A stretch of DNA of 64,000 nucleotides, from assembly GCF_000002995.4 (NCBI RefSeq), contig NW_025062479.1, positions 6,193,221 to 6,257,220 on the forward strand, in the 5' to 3' direction. This document shows, in pieces, positions 18,154 through 29,911 of this stretch. Every line of letters begins with the position of its first letter. Within the stretch, counting starts at the first letter, position 1. A program made the translations under genes and the position numbers. Source of the stretch: Brugia malayi (Eukaryota; Nematoda; Chromadorea; Rhabditida; Onchocercidae). The notes under the pieces are model-generated. The model did no database searches, was not told where the DNA came from, and was given only the letters and a program-made list of their open reading frames with translations.

Positions 18154-19805
18154 GTAAAGTTGACTGTGAAGCATTCCGCTTATATAGTAAAAAGTAAAAA
18201 CCTCTTAATCAGCTTATTATTGCAAAATCTTACTGTATGTCTATTTACACTGTAGTCAAATAGAATATTTTTCATTCTTTTTTTCAGATTTACTCATAAC
18301 TTGTAAATTTAAATAAAATCATAAATTGATATTTACAGAGTATAAACGAGCATAGCTACCTTAATGCAAAGTTTGAACTATCTTCATTTAAGTTATAACA
18401 ATTTGTAGCTCATGAAAAGCAGCTATTTTTTCTTCGCACAAAAGCCACTCCTTTTTCTTTCTGCGAAATTAATTTTTTTTTACATATTTACTTTTTACAG
18501 ATAACTTCCAGAAAATATTCTTTTTTTTGGGACTTTTCCAAACTTTGTTTTAACTGGATTTTTTAGCATAATCCCTTCTTTACAGAAATGAATACGATGA
18601 ATTTTGTTCCTTTTGAAACACATTTTTTTAAGTTGCATATTTATACTTATATTGAATGAATTTAGGCTGAAAGAAATGATTTTACCGCTTAGCAAAATCA
18701 AAATATTTATTTACGATCCATTTTCTTCACTATATCAAGTATTCATCATAATCGATATTCAGTTATTTCCTTTCAATTGAAAACCGAGTTATACGGAAAA
18801 TCAATGAGTCAATTGATGCTAAAAGAACTATTAAATCAATGGAAGTAGTAGACCTTAATTAGTCATTTTTGCTGCTCTATGTTATGTGTGAAGTGTTATA
18901 ATCAAATTTTGGAAATCAAATATGAAAATTTCACTAAAATAAAATTTTACTGGATATAACCCTATACAAAATAAACACAGTGTGTGAACCTGGACAACTG
19001 AGATATGCAAAAAATGACTTCTGAATTCAAGAGATTAAGCCGAAATATTTCGTAATGTATGAAATACTTGTTTGTTCCTTTAAGGGAAACGATTCATAAT
19101 TAAGAACCATTGCGAATGAATACTGCGATCTGAATCTTTCTGCAGTTACAATCAGCTATATTTCATTTTACTTTTGTCTTGCGAAGTTTATTCTTAAGTT
19201 GCGTTACTGCGAGGAATGCGCAAATATTGGAGGACTTCAGAATTTTAGAAAAGAAGACTGAAAGATGTAGTGTTTTCTAAATTCGTTTATAACATTCCGA
19301 ATGGTTTCTTATTTAGAGTATCACACATTTTGAGGTCATGAGCTAACTAAATGGAAGACAAATAAAAAAAAGACGACTAATTGTGCATTAAATAATGAAA
19401 AGGAGGAAAGAAAAGAGATGCATGTAACCTATAAATAGCTTTGATTGTAAAATATTTTCGATATCCATAATTTTTTCAGTAGTTCTAAATATTCTGGTCA
19501 AATAGCCATGCAAAATGCGGTCGCAGGTGTGATTTTAAAAAGACCCCTAAAAATAAAGAAAAGGTTCTCAAAAATGAAAAAAAAAAATACAAATTCTATT
19601 TAGTCAGAGGAATTTTCATCCATAAAATAATCAAGTTTTACTAAATGATTGTTATTTCACAAGTCATATCAGCACTGAAAATTAATGTTGGTATACTGAC
19701 GAGCACAAAACTTTCATTTCTTACTGACAGCTTGTAACAAGAGACTGGCAAGTATTTCCAATAATCTTCATGGAGAATTCTAGTGAATTTCTTTGAAAAG
19801 GTCAT

Positions 19806-19840
<35 letters not shown>

Positions 19841-20088
19841 ACTGACTACTAATTCTATCAAACGAAAATGGAAATGTACAAAAAATGACAAGTAGATTGA
19901 GAAAGAGAATATTTGTAGCAAATCTTTCTTCCCTTTGAAAAAATAGGGAATTTCATCTCATTTATTGAAATCTTCAACTGTCTTTCGAGATTTTTAAAAT
20001 GAAGTTTTTCAAATGAAGCGACATTTTAAATGAATTCAGAATCCGAGGTATGTATTAATTTAATAAATTTTAAGTGCTTTCCATTCAG
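18154..20088. other. No gene seen
   Basis: AT-rich. It includes a 29-nt T run at 19809-19837 and two short protein-like patches near 18985 and 19200 that lack usable donors. Confidence 0.4.
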
Positions 20089-20292
20089 CAAAAACAGTCC
20101 CAGCTGCGTCCGGACTATTGAAGGGATGTCAGGTGTGTTCTTAAAATAGATGTTACTATTGTTATACTTATGTAACTGCAGTTATACTTTCTATAGCAGA
20201 TGAGACAATTTGAGATCTCATATCAACAGATTTATAAATCGGACAAATTTTGTCAGATGATCGAAACTTTTCCTCAGTTGTTCCAGTTGTAA
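20089..20292 (+). CDS. Candidate last two exons of an unknown gene
   Basis: Exon 20089-20132 (acceptor CCATTCAG, donor GTGTGT) reads AKTVPAASGLLKGCQ. It joins in phase 0 to 20197-20292 (acceptor TTTCTATAG), which reads MRQFEISYQQIYKSDKFCQM and ends FPQLFQL plus TAA. Splice signals and frame agree, but the protein is not recognised and the 5' part is not found. Confidence 0.35.
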
Positions 20293-23100
20293 AGCAAAAC
20301 TCAGTCACTTGAAATCTGAAAAAAAATGCAACTGTCAGCATGAAAAACTTGCTGTTTATTTAAATCGTTCAAAACGACAATATGGTATTGCATCTACACA
20401 TAAAAAGCAAAAAAACTCTGAAATGAAGAATACTAGTCCAAATTTAATTCGATGAAAAATTCGAGCGAAACTTGGGATTATTCCGCTATTCATACAATAA
20501 TCATCAAAAAGTAAAAACATCATGAATTTCATAAAAAGCAGAACAATTTTGAGAAATTTCTTTTGGCGTTTATCATCTTCAAGTCTTTTAGCATGTTCTT
20601 GATTGTCGACTAACCTTTTGTATTACAACTCCTGAGAAAAAAGTTGGAGAGATGACAAAGAATTTTGCTAACCGTATAGAAATTCGGAGAAATTTTTGGA
20701 TACGTCAGTGACTATATTCTCGGCCACAAATACTGTCAGTGCACTTCCCGCATTATTTAAACAAAGCGATGACTTGAATACATTAGTTTAAAAACATAAT
20801 AAATCTTGATAAATCTAAGTTACTTAGCACACATTAACCTCATAAATTGGATGTGATACGATCTTCTTATTCCACTCAAATCCATGGCCCTACAGTTTTA
20901 TGATAAGTGAATGGTAGTGAAAAGTGCAATTTGAAATAATACTCACCTATGACATAATCTTCAATTATAGCTAGCGAGGCATTTCTTGAATAAGAATAAA
21001 CCAATAAATTTTGATTTAATTGCATTCGAAAAAAAGAGAAAAGCTGAGATAAATAAGACTGTTACTATGGGCAATAAAATCGCTATAGGCAAAAAAATTT
21101 ATTATCAAAACAAAGTCATACATTCATTACAGATTGTCTCTTTTTAGATGTAACTGTATGAAAATTAAATGTTTAATAATGAAGATGCAGGTTTACAATA
21201 TAAAACGGTTATTTTATTGGGAAAAGTGCTTTCTATGCGGAGCCAAATTTTCTAGTCATCAAATTTACCTTCATTAATTCACACGGTAGTCCTCACAAAT
21301 GGCAGCTATAATGCTGAAGAAGAAAATGAAGAATAAAGAAGTATTCAAACATGAATATACAAAAATATAATCGAAAGTTGTGAATTAAGCAATACTGAAG
21401 TCGATAAATTCAGACATGCTGCTACATCAATACCAACATGAAAGCAGAATTATGACATTTCATGAATGCAAAAAGATTATCAAAGTGCAATACCATAACT
21501 GTGAGGCTTATTTTATATCAATTTTTCTCGCCTAGAAGTAAGCACTAAAATATTTCAAATTCTATCAGCATCTGAAGTAAAGTGGCAAATCCCCCACAGG
21601 AACTATGTTTGGGCGTGCCCAATGTAGCGATATTTTCAATACATATTTTAAAACATATGGTATTTCCCCTATTACCAGTTTTTTGATGCAACTTTCATTA
21701 TTGTTTTCAAAAAAAAATCCGTATTATTTATGGAATTTTTTCTTCGGAATTCTTAGCCAATTTCACATATTATTTACAACTCGCTTATTATTACAAAAAT
21801 GCATTTTTGAACGGAGATTACAAAAAAAAAAAAAACTGTATTTTTGAATGAAATTCATTTCAAAAACAATTTTCATTCCGTAAAATGATGTTCTGCATTA
21901 AGGCAGAAATATATAAAATAGCTTACGATGTACAATCAATGCAACAGTAATTTTTGCAGAATTTCCAGCACTTTCATTTAGCAGCAAGATTACACAACTT
22001 TGCAAAAATGCATGTTTGAAGAAAAAAAAATTTGCTTTAAGAGAACAATGCGTTGATTCGTATCGCAGTAATTTTGTTCGATTATGATAACTGACTTTTC
22101 CACTATGACCTATATTGCTGATCGGAATATGCCAACACGCATAATTTTCTGTTCTACATTTGTTCGCGCCAGTCCTACTTTGTGATGCAGGCACGTGCAC
22201 ATTAATAATACCAATACTCCAAATAAACAAATAAGTAAACATATGCAGTAAATGTTTCTCTTATCATACTAGCTGTTCTGAACATTCCTTGCTGCAGTCT
22301 ACCTTACTACATCTTCATTGTTTATCAAACGATAATAAGAATTGTAAGGATTGGGACATATTGATCTCTAGTTCAAGAAGCAACACATTGCTTAGTCCAG
22401 TAATACTTAAATGACATATTAAAATTTCAAAATTGAGTCCATGATAGTATAAATATAATGCAACCCAAAAAAAAAAAAAACATTGTAACATTGCTATAAT
22501 GAATTATAAAATGATTTTTTTGTTTCTCACAATCTATGTCAAAAGACCTAAAAAAGAGACAACGGAACTGCTTCACTTGTAAAGACCAACAACCACATTT
22601 CACCCTAAGGTTATATTACACTTGATTCATAATATGAAAAGCATCAATAAAAAAATATCAATAAAGTACAAAACTTGTTTCAAATATTTATTTTTAGATA
22701 CTTATTATTTATCATGCTGAAAACATTCAACATAACGTAGACTAAGTATTGATGAGGGCACTTTATTAGTAAGAAAATACTTTTCATTTGCTTTTGTATC
22801 ACAAAAATTTTTTTTATGAAATAAATAAAAAGAATCAAAAACTGAGGAAAAAATATAAGCTATAATTTCGGGCGATATACAAGCTGTATAAAGATAAGGA
22901 TAAGACTATGAAAGCTAAAAGGAAAGAAATCATCGCCCACTTTAAATTTGACATTTGGGATAAATTCAAAATAATATTAACTTTAGTATCTGTCGGCAAA
23001 TAGGCCGAAAGTAGTAATGCAATAACTAGATAAAAAGATTGTATATAGTGTATATAGGACCTTATTATTAATAAAGAAAAAAGGAAGGGCGCTAACATGA
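20293..23100. other. No gene seen
   Basis: AT-rich with short homopolymer runs. The open frames present are low-complexity and lack splice context. Confidence 0.45.
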
Positions 23101-23420
23101 AGAAGTCAACCTAACAGGCAACGCAGCGATGGGGAAAGTGTAACCAGAAAATAAACGTGCAAATTAACGATGTAGATATTTGGTATCAACAAGTGGAGGT
23201 TCTCAGCGATATTAGCAGAGCAATTTCTTATTACGAATATTATATCGGGTCGACGAGTTGGAGAACGGTGGTGCTAGGAAGCATTTAGGTCGCGTTAAAG
23301 GGAAACGATTAGGAGGACGAATGAAAGGGATTCGCTCTTAGGGCACAATAACACGATGCATTCATAAGACATTTTAACTGATAGATAATCTTTCGATACT
23401 AAGGGCGATAAACGAGTAAA

Positions 23421-23442
23421 TGTCTAATTACCCAAGTTTAAG
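23421..23442 (+). repeat. SL1-like sequence, copy a (3 mismatches)
   Basis: It contains TAATTACCCAAGTTT, the core of the nematode spliced leader SL1, with three differences over 22 nt. The base after it is not a GT donor and no Sm site is apparent, so it is not an ordinary SL RNA gene. Confidence 0.6.
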
Positions 23443-23477
23443 GCTCGGAAACGAAGACGGATTCAACGGTAATAAGG

Positions 23478-23498
23478 AGTTTAATTACCCAAGTTGAG
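23478..23498 (+). repeat. SL1-like sequence, copy b (one mismatch, one missing T)
   Basis: It contains GTTTAATTACCCAAGTT followed by GAG. Relative to SL1 it lacks one T and differs at the first base. It lies 57 bp from copy a, in the same orientation. Confidence 0.65.
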
Positions 23499-23890
23499 TA
23501 TTAAACAGCGTGAATTTCGACGAAGAGAAATTCTACGGGTGGAGAAATACAATGGCAAGAACAATATTCTTGCAATAAACGACGACGTACAAGCAATGAT
23601 CAAACCAACTACGGTTCTGACACTCAACGACAATTCAAGGATTAAGAAGAAAGGGGAAGAAGGAAAACAACAGTCAGTTCGATCAGTTCTACTGATAGTA
23701 CAACGCGAGTGACGAGAATAAACGTGGTAAGAATATAAATTAAAGTAGGAAACAATTATATAAACAGATAATCGTCCCTTATTAAAAAAGGGGAAGATTT
23801 TTTTTTTCCTACAGTATCTTCTAATCATTTGTTCGCACTCATAATTAACCTCTTTTATCACTGTAACATATTTCACAGGGCGCTTCACGC

Positions 23891-26296
23891 ATTATAGTTT
23901 CATACATTGATAAGAATGAAATAATTAAGTTGCAGAAAAATCAGTAGTATGTCTTTTCTCAGCTAGATATGTGTTAATACAAAGTACTTATGCCCTTTTA
24001 TCAAGAAATCTTGACAAGAACGGTATCACTGATGAAAGGATTTGACGCTAGTTGAAAAGGATATTGTTGAAAAGCACCATCAGCAAATTGTGATTAGACA
24101 AACATTTCCCAAAGTGGACAGTGCGGGAAAGATTGAAAGATGGTGCACCAATAGATTAGTCTTGTCCGGATTGATGGCACTGAACGAGTTGTTTTTGCTT
24201 CTCCTTCCTATTGAGATATTTCCGAGTCATGGGCAATGCTCACGTCTGGTCGACCCACCTCACCAAAATGTGCGGACATACCCACAAACTTGATGCTTTA
24301 ATACGATATACAGGTAAGTAAACAGCACAGAAAACCATACCCTTCTCATCCTTCCTTAGCTTCCCTTCTTTTATTAATTTCGTTACTTGGAGCAATACGA
24401 TCACTATTTATGGTACAAAAGAAAAATGACCCTCCCTCCGTTGGTTTGGTTCTCCTCTAACACTATCTTACCACACTGTTGGTAATTTAATCGAAAATTT
24501 TCAATACTCAACAATGCGTTTACTAAACCCGTGGATACCACTGCTTTGTTTATTTTTTTTGCACCCATTAAAAACAAAAAAAAACAAAAAAAAAAAAAAA
24601 AAAAAAACATTACTATGAATGGAAGATTTAATATTAAATTATTGAAACAAACAATCTAGCCTATTAGGGATTCAAATTTCTTGAAGATGGTACAGACGTC
24701 TCGATACATTTCCTAAGAAAACATTCGGACAAATTTTTTACGAAGTTTAATTATAGAAATTAGCGCACAAGTATGTTTTTAGGATAGAAGCACATTCGAA
24801 AGATGAACATGAAATAAACTGCTTTGTCGAAAATCATATTTTTTTCTTCTAACACGAAAATTAATTTTCAAATTTGTTTTAATGTTTTCAAAAAAATGTA
24901 TAGGAATTGTAACAGACATCAGTTAGGGTTATTCATTACCGAAAAGTTTTAGAAGCAAGTAATTAGTCCAGTGGGTCTCTAAAATTTAAGCTAGACCATT
25001 TTGAAGCTCACACCTCCTGTTTTTTCTTTTCTTTTTTTTCTTCGAAGTTTTTCCTGCTTATAGATATGCCTTGAGTAAGATATGAAAGGATGGGAAATTG
25101 TGACAATCTTTTGCTCAGCACTTCAAAAAATTATTTGTTATTTGATAAAAAGAAAGATGAAAACCGGAAGCAATGAATGTCTAGAATTTAAAGAATAATA
25201 AATTGCCACAATAATTAGTCCAGTGGACCTCTATAATTTAAGCCAAACCATTTTGATGATGCGAATAACTCTTCATCTACTAAATCCAATGAATAATTTC
25301 TAAAACAATCGTGTTGCAATCAGTTCATGATTCCATTACTCAATGTTCGTCAAAAGCAGATAATTAACAAAATAGATCATTAAAGAATTATGTACACAAT
25401 TAGGATTTTAACAGAAGTAGTCGTTTTCTATTATTAACCAAAAAGCAGAAAAAAATTCCTAAGTGAATAAAAATACATCTGCAGCTTATTTTATATTTTG
25501 GAGTTATTTTATGACCGGGCGAAACAAGGCCGGCTGCAACATGAAAATTGAAAAATGATCTGATTTCATTGGTAAATTCTTTGTAGTTCTGAGTAACTTG
25601 GATTAAGCTTCAAGCCAACTTCCTTAAAAATTAATCCATAAAATATAGGTGGATCTTCGACATCTGTATTACTGAAAAATTATTCCTTTTTATTAGATCC
25701 TAACTCGTAAGATACAGGGATTTCCTCATAAAAAGATAATATGAGTACTTCTGATGAATAAAAATTGAATAAAAAGTGTGGACCATTTTAATTTGACGCT
25801 CTTCCTATCACTTATTTCCTAATTATCATTGGGAAAAGCTTTTTATCAAATAAAAAAGAAATCAGTGCAAATTTAAATTGCTTGTTTCATAGTGAGAAAG
25901 TACCATTCAATTATTTAAATATAAGAAAAAAGAGTAATATCATTCTTGTACACTTCCAATCATGACGTATTTCTAAGGTATGCTTCACTCTTACACCCTC
26001 CTTATTATCATATTAGGCTTCATTTTGGTCATGTAGACACGCCAGTATTTAAATAAGTATTTTCAGTTTCATATTTTAAGCCTTTTCAGTGAATGTCAAA
26101 TCATACACGCAACCTTTTGTTGTATCAAGAAAAATAAAATAAAATTTCCCCATTTTCTATGAAACGTGAATTGTGAATGATTAAGTTTAGTAATTTAGTT
26201 ATTGTCTTGTTTTTTGACTGATTAAATTTTGTTATTTATTTCTTTTGAAGGCTTAGTTCCACTTGCTGTCTTCTGTAGCAAAAAATTTCACTTATT
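23891..26296. other. No confident gene
   Basis: An 83-codon open frame at about 24042-24293 sits in a slightly GC-richer patch (HHQQIVIRQTFPKVDSAGK) but has no recognisable family. An A-rich tract lies at 24570-24607. The rest is AT-rich spacer. Confidence 0.4.
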
Positions 26297-27347
26297 TCAT
26301 TTGTCAGAATTTGTATATTTGGTAATTCTCACCCTAAAACGTCGATTCCAATAAGTGGATGAAAGCCAGTAGCGATCAAACGGTGAATAATAACCGTAAC
26401 GGTAAGGATAAGAATACGTGTAACGATAGTGTGGATAATCGTCATAACAATAGTGGTATCGACTGTAGTACGACGGATAACCATATCTGGAAAAGTAAAC
26501 CTTCGACGTTATAAAAAAAAATAATATATTTAGTGATGCTAAATTCTCGCACAGGTTTTTTATAAGTTTGTGAGATTAACAAATTAAATGTTTTTTTACT
26601 GCTGGAAGAGAGTAGGAACTAGTTCTACGGAATTATTTCGAAGCCCATAGGAAACATACAAGTATCCTCTGTATCGAGTCCAATAGTTGTATGGATAGCT
26701 CCAGTAACTATATGGATTCAAAACGTAGTCATAATAATAGTAACGACGGGGAAAGAATGTACTGCGATATAGCGGACTGTAATAATAGTAGCGATCGTAC
26801 CAGTAATCATCATACTGCAACTATTCGACTTCAGGGAACTATTTAAATTAATGAATACGCAAGATTATTTCAACATAAAGAAACCAAACATTATTTCCTT
26901 TATGGATATAAGAAATACATTTAATTAAAAGAAATTGGTGTACTCAGAACATCTGAACTATATTCACAGAAAAATAGAAAAATGGATGATTGCTGGAATA
27001 TAAGCTCCCGAAGAAAAAAGATCAAAAAACATTTTTTCGAGAAATCATCATTGTCAGTTGGAAAATAGAAGAGACATAATTACACTAATTAATCCTACAG
27101 TTACCATATCCCAATCTCTACAGTAGCGATATGGCCATTTCGGGGTGTAACGGCTATACAGGCTCAGATCTGGCACTGATCGTGTTCGGTAAATCTGCAA
27201 TATTTATGTTCAATTTTCTTTTTTTCAATTTCTTAAAAACTGTTTTAGTTGAGCCTTCAACAAAGATAATGAGAATGGAGACAATACCGTAGTAGAATAC
27301 GACGGTCTCAATACAACAGCGGACTGTGCTCGAACAAGTTGCACCAT
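26297..27347 (-). CDS. Tyrosine-rich small protein (paralogue of the gene at 51380-52680)
   Basis: Four exons: 27288-27347, 27105-27194, 26660-26814, 26297-26486. They encode about 164 residues from MVQLVRAQSAVV. The middle contains RSVPDLSLYSRYTPKWPYR; the C-terminal two thirds are extremely rich in Tyr, Arg and Trp (YDDYWYDRYYYYSPLYR, YYYYDYVLNPYSYW). There is no signal peptide or membrane segment. The last exon reads to TGA at 26297-26299, but GTGAGA at 26327-26332 is a perfect donor, so a further 3' exon is possible. The phase-0 intron before YDDYW matches one before LDDYYHDR in the second gene, which shows common descent. No function recognised; the composition suggests a structural protein. 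Confidence 0.7.
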
Positions 27348-28442
27348 TGTGGCTTCCTTTGACTTCCTTAAGTTAAATTCAGCTTTCAGAATCTGTTATA
27401 ATAACGATCTCAGTGGTAGGTAGTGTCACACCTTTCCCGCCACCTTAATTGTTTCTTGTCATATTGGCATTCGACTCAACAAATGATTGCGAAGGAAACT
27501 TCGTAAAGGTAAAACATGAAACATAGAACACAACAGACGAATAAACAAGTAATCTATATCCATTTCTTTTACACTTCTTAAATACTGTTAGAAAAACACT
27601 GCCTTGTGAGTGGCACCTTTGTTTTAGCCAATTAGTAATGAAAAGTTTCTTCGTTCATAACTAAGAGAATGACAAGTGGTACTATAATACTATAATAAGC
27701 AAATTCATTATCGTCACTATATTATTCTAGGGTGCATCTGCTCAAACAAGAGCTTCGTAAAGAACACAAAAATTTTCATCTTTTGTCCATCAATACACCC
27801 ATTGCAGTCGCAAACACACAGAACTTTTACAAACCAAAATAACATCTGAACATCCCATAAAGTGATGTATTTGGTTAGAAATTTAATTGTATGAATGATA
27901 AATTTGATCAGAAATTTTATTCAAAAGGACAAACCTGAGTCAGATATTCATTCACTTTAAACTTAATTTAAAATATGATGACTAATTTCTTCAAAAACTG
28001 TTTCTGCATTTTAAACAGAGCAACACTTCAGAGCCAAAAGAAAAAAAAAAAAAAAAAAAAAAAAAAACCAAAAACAATAAATTGAAGAAGTTTCAACGGA
28101 AGTATTTTAATAACACACTATTTCAAGATGTTGATCATCACAATACGCATCTCGAAGCACTCATCTGAATGGCCCACCATTTGACACGTAGTTGTAACCT
28201 GCTAAGTGAAACCTCAGTTTACTTTCCAGTCTCTCCAATGTACTCTAGTTGTCTAACTGAGGTAGAATATGTTCATATACTAAACTCCGCAGTTCTGAAA
28301 TCGGCGGAAAAGCTTAAGCTGCAATTTTACGAAAATAGTTGCCACCCCCTCACATCTTCACCTCATGCCTCAAGCTTCACAACCTGTTGTCGCAATCATC
28401 CGCCTCTTTCAAAGAAAGCAGAGATCGAATTGTCCGTCATTC
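27348..28442. other. Upstream region of the Tyr-rich gene, no gene seen
   Basis: Contains a 27-nt A run at 28041-28067. A plus-strand open frame of 94 codons at 28169-28453 overlaps the end of the minus-strand gene below and looks incidental. Confidence 0.4.
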
Positions 28443-29911
28443 TCACAATGTAAGCTCATCGATATTATCAGCAAAAAATGGAGAACGGCTGTCCGACGAC
28501 TGCTCTGCCAACACTAATTTATCCTGAAAATGAGCTCCGTCCGGGAGCAGTCGGTGAAAGCAGCGTATGCTTCAGGGAGTAGTTTTGAAAAGACTGTAAC
28601 AAACGTTTCTGTCCTTCATTAAGCATGTGGCTCAACCATATTGACGTCAAAAAAGAAGATCAAACTGTTTTCAGGCTAAAATAGTTGCACCAATGAAAAT
28701 TGTCTTAGTTATCAAATATTGTGTTTCTTATCGTATATAAGCCAAAAAAGGCAGATGCATCACACAGAGCAATTCTCAAGGAATAGTGACAGCAACAATA
28801 CTTCAATACTTACGTACCAAATTTGAAGTGATTCCGCACTAAGAAACTGAACCCATACATTAATGAGAACAGAACAGTAAACATTGTGAAAACCTTTTCT
28901 TTTGCGAATGATACTGAAAAACTAAGAGCCAACAATAAATCAAGTTGATTCCAACAAAAATTCGATAATAAGTGAGTACAAGAGAGACAAAAGTGATCAA
29001 CGTATAGAACTCCGTGAGGAAAGCTTATATGATGACTTTCATAAGTATTGCAGAATTTCAGTAGCTAAAAATCTTTTTATTTATGAACACAATCTTTCAT
29101 TTGGAACAGCGACTGAGTTAATAAATCAACAACTATCATATCAGTCCATAAGCTTATGCCAACCATAAATCGCCAGCGTGACAAATGGCTCAGTTCTGCA
29201 ATGCAAATATAGTTTTGTTGACAACAAAATGCATGAAACTGGACGAACAAGTAGTATTCATTTGCTCTGCTTATTTAATTCAAATTAAATATACGTTACT
29301 GTATTTTTTACTTGTAAATTCGGTCATGCACCAAAACATCAGTAATTATTATATATATATATATACATATATATATTGTTTTCAACCATATATTTCTCAC
29401 AACTTTATATGCAACTTTACTCCTTTACTTTCACTAATCAGTAAAATGATAAACAAGATGCTAAAGTTTATACGTAAACAACTCGAAATCCAACTTTACT
29501 TCCAAATCCATTTTCTATCGCTCTTATTTTTCTTCCATATTCGAACTCGTTCGTCTGCAACAGTGCCTAAACTGCACCTGTGTAAACCGCCAACAGTCAA
29601 CTTGACTAAATAAGCAATATTCCGAACAAGCTTGTACTGATATCTTGTGTTAATGTTTTACGGTTGGCCGATGTTTGCAAGTGGACAATGAAAAAAACTT
29701 GCCAAAATAGATGTGGTTGGAGGAAGTTGCTGAGGTTAGTATGAAGATACGCGCTGGAGTTTTCAGAATTTATGGTAATTTGACTCGCAACTGGAGTAAT
29801 GCTTCTCAGATAACGTTGTTCTATGAAAGGAACTGGTGATGTCGTGAGTTTGTTCTGTGTGGTGTACTCACCACGAGTAGCACCAAACCTGGACCTTGGT
29901 CGTGAATTCAT
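28443..29911 (-). CDS. Unrecognised small gene, first and last exon candidates
   Basis: The first exon starts at ATG 29911 (MNSRPRSRFGATRG). It may run to 29699, reading EYTTQNKLTTSPVPFIEQRY and then NFLQPHLFWQ, or stop at a perfect GTGAGT donor after 29872. The last exon, 28443-28523, follows a consensus CATTTTCAG and reads DKLVLAEQSSDSRSPFFAD, ending IDELTL plus TGA. With the longer first exon both ends are phase 0 and would give about 97 residues. Other internal exons cannot be excluded. No family recognised. Confidence 0.4.
29347..29376. repeat. Short (AT)n tract with one interruption
   Basis: AT dinucleotides broken once by ACAT. A longer plus-strand open frame runs across it and is judged incidental. 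Confidence 0.9.

Larger units (their letters stand above)
23100..23890 (+). other. GC-richer island with two SL1-like sequences; possible retroelement leader
   Basis: The base composition differs from the flanks. At ~23180 it has TGGTATCAACAAGTGG, which resembles a reverse-transcriptase primer binding site. Then comes an open stretch ILYRVDELENGGARKHLGR at about 23230-23340, two SL1-like sequences (separate entries), and a basic open frame at 23494-23712 containing KYNGKNNILAINDDVQAMI. That frame has no ATG at its start. I cannot match it to a known family. A relic of an LTR element, or a retrocopy of a trans-spliced RNA, are the best guesses. Confidence 0.35.

Noticed and set aside
23481..23888. 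135-codon minus-strand frame
   Set aside because: Low-complexity with no splice signals; opposite to the coding-like frames on the plus strand.
29185..29613. 142-codon plus-strand open frame
   Set aside because: It runs through an AT microsatellite (IYIYTYIY) and has no splice context or family signature.
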